A stretch of 15,388 nt of DNA from Alphaproteobacteria bacterium (GTDB taxonomy: Bacteria > Pseudomonadota > Alphaproteobacteria > Micavibrionales > CSBR16-224), in the NCBI GenBank assembly GCA_007116755.1, contig SKHU01000169.1, positions 1-15,388 on the forward strand, given 5' to 3'. Position 1 is the first letter of the stretch. The number at the start of each line of letters is the position of its first letter. Position numbers and translations under genes: made by a program. Under the pieces are notes generated by a model. It was not told the DNA's origin. It saw only the letters and a list, made by a program, of their open reading frames with translations, and did no database searches. This document shows, piece after piece, positions 13,576 to 15,388 of this stretch.

Positions 13576-14307
13576 ATGCAGGAATGGGAAGATCGTGCCA
13601 TTGTCCTTTCAGTCCGCCCGCATGGAGAAAACGGGGCGATTGCCTCGCTTCTGACGGAAACGCACGGACGCTGGGCAGGCTATGTGCACGGCGGCCAGTC
13701 GTCAAAACAGCGCGGAACGCTGCAAACAGGGAATATTGTGACAGCGTTTTGGCAGGCGCGTGTCGAGGACGGGCTGGGACGTTATCGTCTGGAACTGGAC
13801 AGCGCTGCGCCTGCGTTGGTTTTCGGGGATCGCCGTAGATTGCTGGCGGTACAGTCGGCCTGTGCCGTTGCAGAGCGCAGCCTGTCGGAGCGCGAATCCT
13901 GTCCGGCAGTGGCCGCGGGGATGGTGGCGTTTCTGGAAACGCTGATGGCGGAGGAGGATGTGTTTCTTCCCGCCTATATTTACTGGGAAACGGGATTGTT
14001 GCGCGAACTCGGTTTCGGTCTAGATTTAAGTGCCTGCGCCCTGACCGGAGAAACGGAGAAGCTGGCTTATATCAGCCCGAATACCGGTCGCGCGGCAACG
14101 GAATCTGCTGCGCGGCAGTATAAAGACAAGCTGCTTGTGCTGCCGGAATTTCTTTGTGGCGGAGAAAACTGGACGGAAGAGGATATCTGCAACGGGTTGA
14201 AACTGACCGGTTATTTCCTGCGTCATCGCGTTTTTGCCGCAACACACCGTGATTTGCCCGAGCCGCGCCTGCGGCTTGAAGAGGAATTGGGGCGTGTTGA
14301 CACTTAG
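13576..14307 (+). CDS. recO: DNA repair protein RecO
   Basis: A 243-aa recombination mediator. With RecR (and RecF) it helps RecA displace SSB from single-stranded gaps. The N-terminal OB-fold begins 'WEDRAIVLSVRPHGENGAIASLLTETHGRWAGYVHGG' (4-40), the classic RecO opening, followed by 'LQTGNIVTAFWQARVEDGLGRY'. The C-terminal helical domain has 'WETGLLRELGFGLDLSACALTG', 'LAYISPNTGRAAT' and 'GLKLTGYFLRHRV', all strongly RecO-like in alphaproteobacterial style. I chose the ATG at 13576: GGAGG lies 11 bases upstream, while a GTG at 13558 would overlap that site. It starts 33 bp after fliR, on the same strand without an intervening terminator, so read-through from the flagellar genes is possible. 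It ends 15 bp from the convergent unknown gene. Confidence 0.94.
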   Translation: MQEWEDRAIVLSVRPHGENGAIASLLTETHGRWAGYVHGGQSSKQRGTLQTGNIVTAFWQARVEDGLGRYRLELDSAAPALVFGDRRRLLAVQSACAVAERSLSERESCPAVAAGMVAFLETLMAEEDVFLPAYIYWETGLLRELGFGLDLSACALTGETEKLAYISPNTGRAATESAARQYKDKLLVLPEFLCGGENWTEEDICNGLKLTGYFLRHRVFAATHRDLPEPRLRLEEELGRVDT

Positions 14308-14322
14308 CGCGCGTCCCGGGCG

Positions 14323-15388
14323 TTAAAACCTGATATCAAAGGGCAATTCCAATATTTCCCGTTCCGTTGCATAGCGGATTTCAAGAAAAGCAGGGTGTCC
14401 GCCGACCGGCTCCAGTGTCAGATAGCCGCGTCCGTCTTTTTCTGTAAAGACGGCATTGCGCAGCGGCAACACCTGCGCATCCTGTGTGACGGGAATGACT
14501 TGGACAAGGCGTGACGTATCGCCTTCAAGCTCCAGTGTCAGGCTGTTTTGTGTGATTTCCGTCAGTGTTACGGCCATACTTTTATCATCAGCTTCTACAC
14601 GCTGCCCCAAAGATGTCGCATAAGTACTTTTGTTTTCGATGTTTTGCGGCAAATTGAGCAGAACTTTTCCGACAACGCCCGTAATCTGCCGGTCTTCCAG
14701 CAAAGAATCAGGATCCGGTGTGCGGAACGGCACATGCAAAGCCTTCAGGAAAGGCGGCCGGTCGGGAACGGAATTGTCAAGCTGTGGCAAAATGAATTGA
14801 TGGCCGGGCAGTTCTACAGGGCCGGCATCGGTTCTGTAGCCGCCGATCACGATTTCCATGCCGCCAAGATTGCCGTGCAGTCCGGTGCTGGCCGGTGCGG
14901 CCAGCGAGAAGCGTGTATTAATCCCTCTGTCCCGCCCCTGATAACGGAAATCTCCGAAGCACAGTTGTAAAGGCGGCAAGGCTGCGCTGCGCGCGTCTTC
15001 ATCGCAGAAATTTGAAAAATCGTAGAGTTGGGCATATGCCGCAAAATGCTCCCGCGTTTCACGGCGGATAACAGTAGGCGCACCTCCGCGGGCATCTGTA
15101 TCGAAGTGATTAAGAAAGGAGGTTATAAAAAACGGATAATCCTGCGCAACGGTGTTTTCGGTGTAAATCACGTCAACCGCAACAATTTCACCCTGAATAT
15201 CGCGGCTGATATGGCGTGTGCCGTGTTGCAGGATGCTGCTTGTCGCGCCGCCGCCGCGGCTGTTCAAAACCATACCGCCGCTGTTGATGGGATGGACGGC
15301 CAGAATATGGCGTTTTTCTCCGGAAATACTGTAGCGCAGTACGTTTTTGTCATTGTTGCGGAATGTCAGGGTCGCGCCGCCCGCTTCC
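14323..15388 (-). CDS. Unrecognised protein, C-terminal part (5' end beyond window)
   Basis: The minus-strand frame is open from the stop at 14323 through the right edge, giving 354 visible residues, so the ATG at 15271-15273 is internal and the true start lies outside. The extra N-terminal residues (EAGGATLTFRNNDKNVLRYS...) match the style of what follows. No transmembrane segment, signal peptide or catalytic motif is visible. The protein is rich in beta-prone alternation: 'GLHGNLGGMEIVIGGY', 'ITGVVGKVLLNLP', 'MAVTLTEITQNSLTLELEGD' and the end 'AFLEIRYATEREILELPFDIRF', suggesting beta-sandwich or barrel-like domains. It ends in Phe preceded by alternating residues, which hints at an outer-membrane or exported protein but is not proof. 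Short hydrophobic content argues against an integral inner-membrane protein. I do not recognise the family. Confidence 0.75.
   Translation of the reverse strand, partial: EAGGATLTFRNNDKNVLRYSISGEKRHILAVHPINSGGMVLNSRGGGATSSILQHGTRHISRDIQGEIVAVDVIYTENTVAQDYPFFITSFLNHFDTDARGGAPTVIRRETREHFAAYAQLYDFSNFCDEDARSAALPPLQLCFGDFRYQGRDRGINTRFSLAAPASTGLHGNLGGMEIVIGGYRTDAGPVELPGHQFILPQLDNSVPDRPPFLKALHVPFRTPDPDSLLEDRQITGVVGKVLLNLPQNIENKSTYATSLGQRVEADDKSMAVTLTEITQNSLTLELEGDTSRLVQVIPVTQDAQVLPLRNAVFTEKDGRGYLTLEPVGGHPAFLEIRYATEREILELPFDIRF

Noticed and set aside
14308..14322. A terminator between recO and the convergent unknown gene
   Set aside because: The 15-bp gap is GC-rich with a short CCCGGG palindrome but no hairpin of useful length and no T tract.

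Overview
This window looks like ordinary chromosome from an alphaproteobacterium of moderate GC content. The evidence is the company of genes: an NDUFS4-like accessory subunit of respiratory complex I (a mitochondrial/alphaproteobacterial trait), an SMC protein with an alphaproteobacterial-style hinge next to a DsbA-family thioredoxin, a RecO of the alphaproteobacterial type, and flagellar export genes fliQ and fliR. A lineage near Rhodospirillales or Micavibrio would fit, but the sequence alone does not decide it. I see no insertion sequence, phage module, CRISPR array or integration scar.

Layout, left to right. Positions 1-3901 are minus-strand only. They hold the start of a probable ATP synthase accessory gene (atpI-like), a tRNA-Arg(TCT), the NDUFS4-like gene, a two-gene unit of unknown function (an 89-aa protein then a 544-aa protein with a leucine-rich-repeat-like C-terminus), and an outer-membrane LpxR-family protein. 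The LpxR-like gene follows a GH13 alpha-glucosidase (3914-5635) by 12 bp, so the two probably share a transcript. A 216-bp divergent control region separates them from a soluble PAS-PAS histidine kinase (5852-7372, plus). The kinase converges on smc (7414-10899, minus). Upstream of smc lie a dsbA-like gene and a small acidic membrane-anchored protein, both minus. A divergent region follows, then fliQ, fliR and recO on the plus strand. recO converges on the C-terminal part of an unrecognised gene that runs off the right edge.

How the genes relate. Left-hand genes concern respiration and ATP synthesis, with tRNA-Arg between them under its own promoter. The GH13/LpxR pair joins sugar metabolism and envelope modification. 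smc and recO are chromosome maintenance genes. fliQ and fliR encode adjacent parts of the flagellar export gate, and the usual third gene flhB is absent from the expected position, which recO occupies. No gap between genes exceeds 300 bp; the three longest (5636-5851, 10900-11112, 12252-12475) hold candidate promoters and dyads described below.

The best candidates for something undescribed are the 771-2690 two-gene unit, the truncated gene at the right edge, and the 106-aa membrane protein with a structured leader. None can be shown to be a new system from sequence alone.
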